Shown: positions 23,377 to 33,721 of the stretch, piece after piece
Layout: the number at the start of each line of letters is the position of its first letter
Numbering within the stretch: the first letter of the stretch is position 1
NCBI RefSeq assembly: GCF_010093815.1
Contig: NW_022985549.1
Span: 2,071,494 to 2,135,493 of the forward strand
Direction: 5' to 3'
From: Pseudovirgaria hyperparasitica
Lineage: Eukaryota > Ascomycota > Dothideomycetes > Acrospermales > Acrospermaceae
DNA length: 64,000 bases
Program-made: the position numbers and the translations under genes
Notes under the pieces: generated by a model
What the model was told of the DNA's origin: nothing
The model's database searches: none
The model's input: only the letters and a program-made list of their open reading frames with translations

Positions 23377-25034
23377 TCAGGCTTGGGCTATTCCATGTCC
23401 ATTTCCGCCGCTTGCATAGCCATTGCCGTTTCCATTGCCTCCGCTACCATACCCACTGCCTCCGTCTGGCGATGAGAAGTCTGGAAGACCTCCGTCACCA
23501 CTTCCAGATTTCTCGTGTGCCCAGATTCGGAAGCCGTCAGGTGGCTGCGACTCGCCCCTAGGTGTGCCGCGCGAATACTGTTCGAGAGAGCCATTTATGC
23601 CTGTCAGTGCCCATGCAAACACGGCTTGCTCGCGGATGCTGTTCATCAGCGCTCGCTGCGCCGGACCGCCGTGGGCGTGAGCGGCGGCTTGACCCAGGTA
23701 CAGCTGGCCGTCCGGAGCGGCAGCACCGTAGTGATATGCTGGCTGAGGTTGCAGGCCAGGCACGAAGATTGGTTCGGCAGCCCACGGGGCGGCGAAGATG
23801 CCGGGGGTGTTCGCGGGATTGCGGACTTGAGGCTGGGCGGAAGGAGGTAGGATGGGCCGAGCTTTGCGGAGGCAGACGACAAGGCCGTCGGAGGTACACG
23901 ATACAACTGCCTCGAGCTCGATGGGTGGGAATTGGGTATTTGCTGGGGATGATGCGTTTGTATCGGGGCTGTTTACGCGTGGAGAGGCTTCCAAGCCGAA
24001 TTGATTGGCATGAACACGACTGGTGGTGCTCTCGCTTCCACTGCGTCCAGTACCATTACTCCTTGAAGCATCCCGGGAGCTCGTTTGACCTTGGCCCAAG
24101 GGTGTGTTAGGAATCGGTGTGTCTCTATCTGTCTCTGCATCGGATGCTGACAGGTCTGTCATGACCTCGTCAGTGTCTGCCTCTGATCCACTTGTATCTG
24201 GTTCTGGCGGATCATCCTGTCGAGGGTCACGAAACCAAAATCTAAGATATGCGATTGAGTCATTGCCTTTTGCGGATTCAAGACAGCGAACGGCGTCCTC
24301 GAGGCAGCTCTCCTGAATGCAGTAGTAAAAGCTGCGACCCTTCATCTGCTCGCTGGGAATGCCGACAATGTGCTCTATCCCAGTAGTTGCGTACATGACC
24401 GTCAGGGTGCGAGTGAATCGGTTGAGAAAGAGAGCGGCGCGTGGTTCGTGTTTCTCCTGCGGATCCTGGGCTTCCATGTCGTGCTTGAACTTATGAGACA
24501 AATGAGTAAGCATGTGGTAGCGTGGGTCATCTGGCGAGGAAGAAAACAGCTTTCGGACGAGAGGTGCCTCTACAGCACGTTCTGGTAGAAGTAAGTCAGT
24601 GTCTGCCTCCAAGACGCACCGGCGCAAACGCACTTTGACTTGCCATGCCAGGGCGATAGACACTTGTACAACACACCATGACGTTGTAGACAATAGTAAA
24701 GCAACACTCGCAATTTACCCAGGCACCATCGCGGTTGAGGATATCGCAATAGGACAAGACAGCGGCCTTGTCCAATTTGACACCCCGCGTGTGTATTTGC
24801 TGAGCCAGAGGAACTTGGTCAGGTCTGAAAAAGGACCATGTCGACTTGCCCACAACCTCGTCAGGGGTATGGCCGAGGATATCGACTATGGAGTCGGAGG
24901 AATAGAGGATTCGAGCATCTTTGGTCAGGTCTAACGAAGGAAGTCAGCATGTCATCACGTGGAGAGGTGGAGTAGTCCTCGTCGAGCATGCGAACTCCGC
25001 ACTCACCATGAATGGTGATGAAAGTCGTCTCCAT
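23377..25034 (-). CDS. PAS-domain protein, possible sensor or scaffold
   Basis: Three exons: 25034-25007, 24930-24634, 24581-23377; 509 residues. Residues ~8-110 form a PAS fold: RILYSSDSIVDILGHTPDEV, GKSTWSFFRPDQVPLAQQIH and NRDGAWVNCECCFTIVYNV. A second PAS-like unit follows (FTRTLTVMYATTGIEHIVGI, QMKGRSFYYCIQESC, IAYLRFWFRDP, then LEAVVSCTSDGLVVCLRKARP), whose last strands are separated by ~98 disordered acidic/Ser-rich residues. The Gly/Asn-rich tail ends GGNGHGIAQA. No kinase, GATA finger, bHLH or LOV cysteine motif was found, so it is not a canonical white-collar protein. PAS domains sense small ligands or bind partners. The first exon is only 28 nt. An alternative donor 6 nt upstream for intron 2 would drop two residues. 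Confidence 0.85.
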
Positions 25035-25560
25035 TGCGCGAACGGAGAAAGGGCGAGCTAATACTCGCAAGACTTTCTGAAGAGCGCAAGAGCGGTGGGA
25101 TGCAGCGGAGCGAAGGTAATTATTCAAATAGTTGAAGCGAAGATCGGTGATCAGCACACAGTACTATGTACAGAACCAGTGAGCAATTGGGCGAGGGGAG
25201 GCGTGAGCGCTGGAAGAAGGGCCTGTGCGGTACGTCCTCAGGTGGTCATTGGCTGAATGGATGGGTTCGTGGGTGAGAAAGTTGGAAAGCCGGTGGAGGG
25301 GGGTAGTGGTGCAGCTATACGAAGTAGCACAGCAGGACGCTACAGTATGACGTTCGGCGGGGAACAAGCAGAAGACGTTGACGAGGCAGAGAGGTTGTGG
25401 ACTGACGGAAGAGTGTGTTATGAAGAAGAGAGAGTCGGGGAGAAGAAGAGAGAGAGGAGAGAGGTTGAGGGTTGAGTGTGAGAGAAGAGGGCGGTTCTGT
25501 GGTAATAGTGGAAAGAACTGGACGTGGACCCTTGGCCGCGCCTGCCTTGGGATGGACCCT

Positions 25561-25577
25561 GACTGACTGACTGACTG
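25561..25577. repeat. (GACT)n microsatellite
   Basis: Four tandem GACT units. Confidence 0.85.
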
Positions 25578-26823
25578 CCAGTGAGTAATTAGTGAGTAGT
25601 ACGTAGTGAGTACTGTGTAGGAAGTAGTAAGCAGTGAGTAGTAATATAGTAGAGTGGAGCCGGTGGGCAGCGCACGTAATATTAAGAGTGAGCGACAACG
25701 GCAGTCTATTAGCATGAATGTTAATCATTGATCATCTTCCGTTGCTACATATCTCTCTGCAGAGATTCACTCTCGACGGCCTCGTTCGGATACATGCAGC
25801 TGTCGTAATTCTGTAGAACACGAGACCAGCCTGATGATATATGATGATAGTCAAAACCCTTGGCTTGACACGAATGCGACCAATTCTCCACGCTTAAGCA
25901 AAGCAAAGCAAGAGATCGGGCTCGCCCAGTGACACCACACCTGCGACTCCATCTCAACTGAGCAAAGCGTGCGAGCAGAAAGCTGAGAACGGTGTAAGGG
26001 TCGACGAGACACTGTTGCTCACGCTTCCAAGTATTAACGGTCGGTATTCACTGTACATCTGTCGTCGCCAAACACACGCCAGTCAGTGTGTCTTTGTCAA
26101 GTTTGTCTTCGATCCCAACCGCCTCATGCCCATCATTTTCCCCTGGTCCACACTCGCTCCTCAGCTTGAGCTTGCATCCCTCTGCTTGATCCAGATTTTT
26201 CGAGACCGTCGCGTCTAAATACCCTTTCGCATGACCAGAACGTACGGAATTTGAGGTATGAAGTGGCAAGTGGCCGTCTAGTACTCTGTTAGTCTCCTGC
26301 AAGCCATCGCCCTTATGCACCCAGAGCCGGGCATTTCGCTCCTTCAAAATGGCACTATCCGAGTCCAGGTAATTATAGCCCAGCTATGTGTATGTACTGC
26401 TCGACTTTATGCGCCTCGGCGGGTCCTGTATGTACATGGTTCATGGTGTGTGATTCCTCTTCTAGTCACGAGTCTGGTGCATATATAGCATATACTGTGG
26501 CATGTAGCATATCCTGACGTACAATAAAGGTTTGACCGACTTCTCTTCTGTTGTCTCAAACGTGTCTCTGAAAAAGCATATGTTCATGGCCAATCTGAAG
26601 TAAATTGCTAGGCCGAAGCAATATAATAAATCATTAAATAAGTATAAAGTTGTTGCATGAAATTGTCTCACAGCCGGCAGCTCTCACTCCACTAAGTTCG
26701 GGCACCAAAACTTGAAGCTGCCCCGCCCGCCCTTGTCCTCGAGCCTCCCTGCAAACTTCTACCAACCAATTGATAATCGTCCTGACCACCATTGCAACAC
26801 TACATTATTATAATAACACAACA

Positions 26824-26847
26824 ATGGCTACCATCTTGTCATTTTGA
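26824..26847 (+). promoter_or_regulatory. Short upstream open reading frame before EED
   Basis: An ATG in good context (ACAACAATGG) opens a 7-codon frame (MATILSF) ending in TGA, 175 bp before the EED start. If it lies on the EED transcript it could lower translation; the transcript start is not known. Confidence 0.3.
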
Positions 26848-27022
26848 TGAGCTTGGGCTCAATAGCCTCACCATGTCGTGCCACCAGACACTTGTGTGAT
26901 ACTCTTGACCTCTTTCAACAACCTCAACATATTGGCCGTTGGTTAGGCTGTTGAAGCCGTGATCCAAGCAATTATTGCTTTCAGTGCTCGCGTCAGCTTG
27001 ACCAGTGTTATATGCATTCAAC

Positions 27023-28924
27023 ATGGCGAACGTACATGAGTGGATAGATGGAACGGCGCACGACACGGCTCTGGGATATTTCAAATTCGAGTCTTACTTG
27101 CAGAGAACAGTGCGTCAAGGTGCTGTCTGCATCGACTTTCTCCTCCTGCTAACATACCGTGTGTAGCCGCCGCCTAGTGCGCAGCCAAAAGGCAGTCATC
27201 CATCCCAGGAGATAGAAGAAGGCTTCTACGACGTCAAATTCTACCCGTTTGGCCCGTACCCAATATTTGCAGCGACAGGCAGGCGTCTTGTAAGTCCATG
27301 CGCGAAACTCTATTCAAAAATATCATACTAAGCATGTCCTTATGAAAGACGATTGTCGTCTCAATAAACACCGAGAATAATGGTACAGAGATGCTAAGAC
27401 AATGGGAAAATCCGAAAGACGTCGAGGCAAGCCCAGCACTCTGTTCTGTTGTACATGAACTTATCCGTACGTTTAGGGCAAGTTCGACTCGAATAGCCTG
27501 ACCTGGTCAAAGGATATCGACACCGGAGATCCACTCCTGTGCATAGCAGGAACCGGTGGTGATATCAGGTGAGAAAACTTTTCTGGGCGATATGTTTTTA
27601 CGCAAGGCTAACGGTAACATATATTAGGATATATAATGTTATCACAGGAGCTTTAGTTCAGGTTAATGCCTCAGAAGCTTATAAAAACATTTGCCTTTGC
27701 AGCTGACCATTGGTGCTCTACTAGACCCTAGGCAACCACGGGGGAGTAAGTGTAGAAGATCAACAACCAGCCATACCTACTGACTGTATATTAAGAGCGT
27801 CAACGACTTGATAACTTCGCCTTTGGACCCTCGTATTATTGCATCGGCGTCTCAAGACCATTCCATTCACATATGGAATCTCGACAAGCGGGCTAGAAAC
27901 TCACCGTCTCAAGTAGTCCTAGGAGGCCCTCACACTGATGGTGTCCTGACCATAGTAAGCAATCGATCTACGACATAACAATGCACCATTAATGGCGAAG
28001 GATTTTCATGATAGTGGCAAGTTCCTTCTTTCCGGAGGACATGACACAAAAGTGTGCATGGTAGGTCTAGTCCCATCATTCATCAGGTGACCAAGACTGA
28101 CAAGCAACAGTGGAAATTACCCTCCGTTGACGCTGAAAAACCTAACCGTGCCCGTGGTCAAAACGTCCATTTTCCGGTGTTCGAAAGTACGGAGATACAT
28201 GCAGGCTACGTTGACTGGTATGTACGAGTTAAGCATCTTATGCCAACCCTCTAACAGCCAAAGCGTCAAATTTCACCACGACTTGATACTTTCAAAATGT
28301 TCAGTCGATCAGCCCAAGGATGCCAAGAAGGCCGACAGATCCGATAATTGCATCGTCTTATGGCGCATAGTCGACTTTCAGTCTGACCGAGACGACCCGC
28401 AGCTACCACCTTTTGTGAGGCCCGACAACCCCGAGTTCGTGAAGACGACTATCAACTACACGCGATCGGTGTGGGGCCGTGGTTTCGAGCGCCTGGCTCT
28501 CTTCAAATTGCGCAATTGCGGCCTCTTCTACAACCGTTTCGGCCTCTTCAATCAAGCAGACATGCACCCCATCCTTGCGATGGGAGACGAGGAGAGCCAC
28601 TATTACTTTTGGGATCTCCAGCGCATCGAGGAGGACCTCAAGGACGGGCTTGCTGGACGTCAAGACAGGGCAAAAGCGGGGCTGTTGACTGGCGATACCT
28701 ACAATAAGATTGAATGTCACTACAAACTCAACTGTCCGAACAGGAAGGCATATCTACACAACCGCGCCATCTCGTTTAGCAACGACGGCATGACGGCCGT
28801 CGGTGCTGGCGCGCTGGGGAACGAGTGTATGAACACTATCTTCCGGAGGCATGCAAAGGCACACGGGAAGAAGAAGAAGAAGACTGGCAGCGCGTCACAG
28901 ACTGCAAGCAAGTCGAGCCGCTAG
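27023..28924 (+). CDS. EED: Polycomb EED homologue (PRC2 WD40 subunit)
   Basis: Ten exons: 27023-27109, 27167-27289, 27349-27426, 27477-27568, 27628-27661, 27725-27745, 27796-27954, 28001-28060, 28111-28217, 28258-28924; 475 residues. WD40 blades in order include FYDVKFYPFGPYPIFAATG, NSLTWSKDIDTGDPLLCIAG, GDIRIYNVITG, NDLITSPLDPRIIASASQDH...IHIWNL, DFHDSGKFLLSGGHDTKVCMW, HAGYVDCQSVKFHHDLILSK followed by NCIVLWRI, and HPILAMGDEESHYYFWDLQ. The order and spacing match animal EED. EED binds trimethyl-lysine on H3K27 and stimulates the EZH2-type methyltransferase, so the organism probably has Polycomb silencing. Intron 3 appears to use a GC donor (GAG/gcaagc), and exon 6 is only 21 nt. The tail has a Lys-rich run (GKKKKKTG). 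Confidence 0.9.
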
Positions 28925-29436
28925 TCACAGCGGTGTCTCGCTGATTGAGAGCAAGTACGGATGTAGAGAGCTTTCTAAATATGTATGAGAGCTCGTCGAA
29001 TCACGCACACTGCTTTGAAAGCAACCTATAAACAACACTTTACTAGATAGTAATTTATCAGACACCAGCCAGAGCAAGCACTGAATGCAGAGCCAGCACA
29101 TGCCAACCTATAGCAACCCAAGGATACCTATACCCAGTGGATGAAAGCCAACGCAACAGAGTACTGTGGCGAGTTAACCAGGAAGGAACAAAGCAGGCTA
29201 ACATCTAATTATTACAACATTCGTTCAACACCAAGGTACAGTACAAGATAACATCTAGTATGCTAGTCTCAAAACAGTCTAGTCATCTCTCCAAAACAGC
29301 CTTATATCTCTTTTTTCCCACGTCTATTCCATAATACTAACTAACATCTTCCATGCCATAATTAACCTGCGCTACGTTACCCAGCACGCACACAATATCG
29401 CCAATTATTAACCACCACGCTATAGCTACACTCACC
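28925..29436. other. Intergenic region
   Basis: 512 bp of AT-richer DNA, with the EED 3' end and the RKM5 promoter. No feature seen. Confidence 0.5.
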
Positions 29437-30684
29437 ATGAAAGCGATCTTAAGCAATATCCTAGGCGCCCCGGTCGCAGACGCCGAAGAAGGTAAGTACC
29501 TAATTCCGCAACTGTCCAAGGCACACTTAGCCATATATCCACCCAACCTCACCACCCCCTGTATACAAACCAATCCAAAATGCAAAACCCCACTAACCAG
29601 CCAAAAAACAAAACAACAGAATCCTTCCTCCTCTTCGCGCAGCCCATCCCCTCGCGCTCCCTCGGCTTCATCGACCCAAAGGCCCCCTCCCTCACCATCA
29701 CCATCGACAACACCGACCTCCAAATCGCGCAGAGCCCCAGTCTGCTCACGTCCAATCTGCCCGGCGGCACTACTGGTGCTGGTATGTCCCCCTCCCCCTC
29801 CCTTTTCTCCCCATGCCCCCTTTAACCCTTTCGTTCCCAATCTAACATCCATCCCCCCTTTTTTGGGGGGGGAGGGGAAACGAAAAGTCCTATGGTCCAT
29901 CACACCACTCCTCGCATCATGGCTCGTCCATCCGCGCAACCCACTATTCGCCGCTCTCGTAACGTCGACATCGACGGTTCTGGAGCTGGGAGCGGGCATC
30001 TCGGGCTTGCTTGCGCTGACGCTGGGGGCGCGTGTGGGGCGCTATGTGGCGACGGACCAGGCGTATGCGCTGCGGCTGCTGCGGGCGAATGTTGTTGCGA
30101 ATGTTTCTGCGAATCGAGTGGATGGGCGGGGGAAGGGGAGGGGGAAGGGGAAACCGAGGTCGAAAGGGGCTAAGGGGAGCGGCAAGGGAAAGGGAGGCAG
30201 TAGTAGTAGTAAGGGTGGAAATGGAAAGGGGGCAGAAAAAGACGAAGAAGACGAAGAAGAGGGCGAAACAGGCAACGTGCACATCGTCCCACTAGACTGG
30301 GAAACCACAGACGTCGGATCGCTGGTCCACGGCGTGCTAGGCCTGCAGACGGGCGTGGACGTCGTAGTTGCGTGTGATTGTGTGTACAACGATGCGCTTG
30401 TGGAGCCGTTTGTGAGGGCTTGTGTGGAGGTTTGTCGGTGTCGGGATGCCCGCCAGGATGCCCATGAAGATATGCAGAACGAAGAAGAGGAAGAAGAGCA
30501 GAAACAGACGGTGTGTATAGTAGCACAGCAACTGCGATCGGCAGAGGTGTTTGAGGCGTGGCTAGGGCGGTTCATGCGTGATTTCGAGGTGTGGAGGGTG
30601 CAGGATGATTGGGGTGGAGTGGAGGGGTGGGGACTTGGGGAGGGGAGTGGGTTTGTGGTGCATGTTGGGGTTTTGAGGGGGTGA
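29437..30684 (+). CDS. RKM5: Ribosomal protein lysine N-methyltransferase (RKM5-like)
   Basis: Three exons: 29437-29491, 29620-29781, 29888-30684; 337 residues. N-terminal FAQPIPSRSLGFID, then the methyltransferase core of the METTL21/Methyltransf_16 family: VLWSITPLLASWL, NPLFAALVTSTSTVLELGAGISGL (SAM-binding motif I), GRYVATDQAYALRLLRAN, NVHIVPLDWETTD and DVVVACDCVYNDALVEPFVRAC (the family's post-II D-C-V-Y motif). Yeast Rkm5 methylates ribosomal protein L1. About 48 residues of Gly/Lys/Ser then acidic sequence (30124-30267) are inserted between the second and third core strands, a lineage-specific addition. A second acidic run (NEEEEEEQKQ) lies near the C-terminus. Third positions are strongly G/C-biased. 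Introns are 106-128 nt. Confidence 0.88.
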   Translation: MKAILSNILGAPVADAEEGKYLIPQLSKAHLAIYPPNLTTPCIQTNPKCKTPLTSQKTKQQNPSSSSRSPSPRAPSASSTQRPPPSPSPSTTPTSKSRRAPVCSRPICPAALLVLVCPPPPPFSPHAPFNPFVPNLTSIPPFLGGEGKRKVLWSITPLLASWLVHPRNPLFAALVTSTSTVLELGAGISGLLALTLGARVGRYVATDQAYALRLLRANVVANVSANRVDGRGKGRGKGKPRSKGAKGSGKGKGGSSSSKGGNGKGAEKDEEDEEEGETGNVHIVPLDWETTDVGSLVHGVLGLQTGVDVVVACDCVYNDALVEPFVRACVEVCRCRDARQDAHEDMQNEEEEEEQKQTVCIVAQQLRSAEVFEAWLGRFMRDFEVWRVQDDWGGVEGWGLGEGSGFVVHVGVLRG

Positions 30685-31882
30685 GGACTCAGGGAGGGAT
30701 TGAGCGGAGCGAGGACTGTGGTGTTGAGATGCTGCAGAGAGGTATTGCTATGGTTTCGTGTTGTTGAGGGTTGAGTGTATGTGATAGTAGGGAGGTGTCT
30801 CTGTTTTGCAGTCTGGCATACTGGCGTATACATATATGGCTGCCGGGACGTGTTCTTGTCTTCGTTGTTGTATCCCATGCAGGGTGCGTCTCGCTCTTTC
30901 CTCACACGTAATATTTGGGTCTACCTCTTCTGCGCCTGCCGTGCGTGGCTCTACTTATAAGGGCTCTTGCGCGCGACTTCAGTGCTTCGTGGTGCTTCCC
31001 TGAGGACTGTCTGGCGAGCACTGCAGTATGTAATAGTGAGTATGACGCAGCCGGACATCTGACGTCACATGACAATATCAGATTAAAGTCTGTTTACACA
31101 ACAGACATGGCGAAGAGAGGTAGAGCAATAAAGTATACGAGAGCGTGAATAGTTGCTATAGGATAGTATAGTACTATGCCAAGGTCTTCTCAAGTAGACA
31201 GCGACTTCGGAACAAGAAAAGTCTCGCCTTTGGTACGATCTGAGACAAGAGCTTTAGCATGGTTTTCCTGGTATATGCAAGGAAATAGCTCTGCGTGTTG
31301 GTGTTTGCGGAGTAGAAGAGGGTGAGACGACGAGGCGATGAGAGGAGGACTAGGGAAAGAATAAAGTAAGAGTAGGTTGTGACTCTTACTGACGTGAGAA
31401 AGAGAGAGAGAGGAAAATGACATGACAGACAGATGATGAGGCCAGACACAAGTAAGGCTGTAAGGCAACAACAGCACGACGGAAGATGTCAGCGATGATT
31501 AGATGATGTGATAGAGTGACAGCAATGGCAAGGCAGAAAGAAAGAATCAAGAAGCAAGGGAAACAAGACGGTAGCAGGGTTGATGATAACGAACTGGATA
31601 GACGGAGTAGACGGATGTTTGCGGGGAAGCTGAGCCGGATAAGAAGAAGGCTGGCATGTCAGTAATTACCAGTCCATATTATATGTTACCATGTTTACCA
31701 TGTTAACATGTTAAATTACCCATGTTTTCACGTAAGCTGGGGAAGGGCTGCCCGTGTTGCCGAGGGGATTCGGGTGGCTTGATTGGCTGGAGCTGGGACT
31801 ACATGACACGCTGTTCCGTTCGCGGTAATGGTGGTGTGTCAGCAGGCACGCACCAGGCAGCACCCGCAGACAGTAGAAGTAG

Positions 31883-31905
31883 GCAGCAGCAGCAGCAGCA
31901 GCAGC
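31883..31905. repeat. (GCA)n microsatellite
   Basis: About seven and a half GCA units. Confidence 0.9.
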
Positions 31906-32109
31906 GGCAGTAAGCAGAATAGTAGCTGGGTCTACCTGCGGACTCAGCGTCAAGTCAAGCACTCCGCCAGGAATAATGATCACGGACGCCATCATAGCTT
32001 CTCTGTCGACTCGTGCATATACCTATGCTGTGGTCGTGTATAAGAGAGTTGTAGCACGATATCATGCAGGAGAGGTCGTAGTGGTGGTATAGACAGGAAG
32101 ACAGACCAG

Positions 32110-32124
32110 CGTGCGCGCGCGCGT
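32110..32124. repeat. (GC)n alternating run
   Basis: CGTGCGCGCGCGCGT, purine-pyrimidine alternation that could adopt Z-DNA. Confidence 0.75.
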
Positions 32125-32647
32125 TGACAGCCTTGTTTGGAGCCCTTGGAGGTTGATGGGCGGGTGCTTCTTATACCTATTTGGAGACAAGAAGGGCCTT
32201 TTTCGCGCAGGCAGGCTCCTCTTGGGGGGACTATGGGAGGCTATTGGGGGCTATCCGGGGGCCTATTTTAGGGGGTGAAGGGAGGGGGGGAAAGTGTAGG
32301 GAATGGGCGCCACTAGGCGACTAATTAGCTGGGGCTCTGGGGCTTTGGGGTGCACTGTGCGATATTGGCGCACCAAGCAAGTCAAAGCAGGATTCACGAT
32401 TCGGGACGCTAAACTACTCAGTACCAATTAGTCCTGCTGCTGCCTGTGGCCGTCCATGTCTTATTGCCCTTAAATTACCGTAAATTACCTGTCTTTCAGC
32501 TGCCCTTGGTTGCGTTGAGTCTTGAGAGTGATTAATTAGTGCAATGTAATTAATTATTATGTGGAATGGGGAAGTGTCTCCGTGCTGCGCCCACCTGTGT
32601 GCATCCATCCTCTCTCTCTCATAATAACATAACCAAGTCATCATCAC

Positions 32648-32686
<39 letters not shown>
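32648..32686. repeat. (ATT)n microsatellite
   Basis: Thirteen uninterrupted TAT/ATT units, 39 bp. Confidence 0.95.
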
Positions 32687-33721
32687 CATTATTCCCTGCT
32701 CTCTTCGCTCTGATGACTCTGCATCCCCCCCTAGTCGCCGCCTTCGTGTCTTTGACGCTGTCGTTGTCCCTCTCGCTGTCCCTGCCGCTGTCCTTTCTTT
32801 TCTTATGATTATTATTACTATTGCCAGCTCATGCCTACGCCTGTTGGCTTGCTCGCTATTATATTAGTAGGTCCATGCAAATCATCATACACACGATCCA
32901 TCTCTCTCTATCTCTCTCTTTCTTAGCTATTCGACTGCCCAGTCTTGTCTTCTGTGATGGTCCACCCCTCCGACTCCCCAGCAGTGCGCAAATGCGAAAA
33001 TGCAAAGACGGGCAGAAAAGACGAAATCGCCAGACGCCCAAAGCGGACTAGCGCGCCTCCAGCTCCATCCACCCAATCATCTGGCTTCTTGCAATTTGGC
33101 CGCAACACCGTTCTGCTTCATCTGCTGGCCTGCCGTTTCCTTCCCCCTCTCCTCTCAACTGATTTTTCAATCCCTCTCGTCGCCAACTCCCTTCACCCCG
33201 ACCGCACGACGCTTTTTCTGCCTTCTCCAATTCACATTTCCCCAATCTCACCTTCTCTGACCTTTACTATCGCGCCTTCTACTCGAGTCTCGACCGTCCG
33301 ACCCTCTCCAGCCCTTCTGCCCCTTCGCCCGTCCTGCTCTCGCTCCTCGTCTCGTCACGACTGCACCCTCATCTATCCTTCGATTTCACCGTCAGATCCC
33401 CTTGTTATGATAAGACATTCGTATGGTCTCGTTTCGCCATCTTTCGATCAATTCTTGACCTCGCTGCGCTACCCGTTCGACTCGATCCACTCACTCACTT
33501 CGTCAACACCTTGAGCCACACCTTCCACCCTTGGCTCATCTCCTCTTCAATTCACCGTAATCGACCTCTGTCGGTCTCAGGACTCGATAGCTGTCGTTTT
33601 TTCTTGGCGCGCTCTCGCTGTTGTTGCGTTGGTCGCCATGCGATCCAGGTCAAGAACAGCTTGAGCTGCGTTTGAACCACACCACCACACCCTCGTTTCT
33701 TCATCTACCCTTCGCCGTATT

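Larger units (their letters stand above)
25035..27022. other. Divergent intergenic region
   Basis: 2 kb between the PAS and EED starts. It has a (GACT)n run at 25561-25577 and a GTGAGTA-rich stretch near 25582-25645. No supported gene. The right end holds the EED leader, including a short upstream frame listed separately. Confidence 0.45.
30685..33721. other. Long intergenic region with microsatellites; long SET3 leader
   Basis: 3 kb without a supported gene. It carries GCA, GC and ATT microsatellites (listed) and a C/T-rich stretch from about 32.9 to 33.7 kb that resembles a long 5' leader. A 189-codon open frame begins at 32945 in this pyrimidine-rich part, but its sequence is simple Ser/Pro/Leu translation of CT-rich DNA, so I do not call it a gene. 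Confidence 0.45.

Noticed and set aside
25164-25728. Two overlapping minus-strand frames of 137-183 codons
   Set aside because: Ser/Leu/Thr-rich translation of a GA/CT-rich stretch with simple repeats; no start context or domain.
32945-33514. 189-codon open frame upstream of SET3
   Set aside because: Translation of a CT-rich leader (Ser, Pro, Leu, Thr); no motif, and it ends before the SET3 start.
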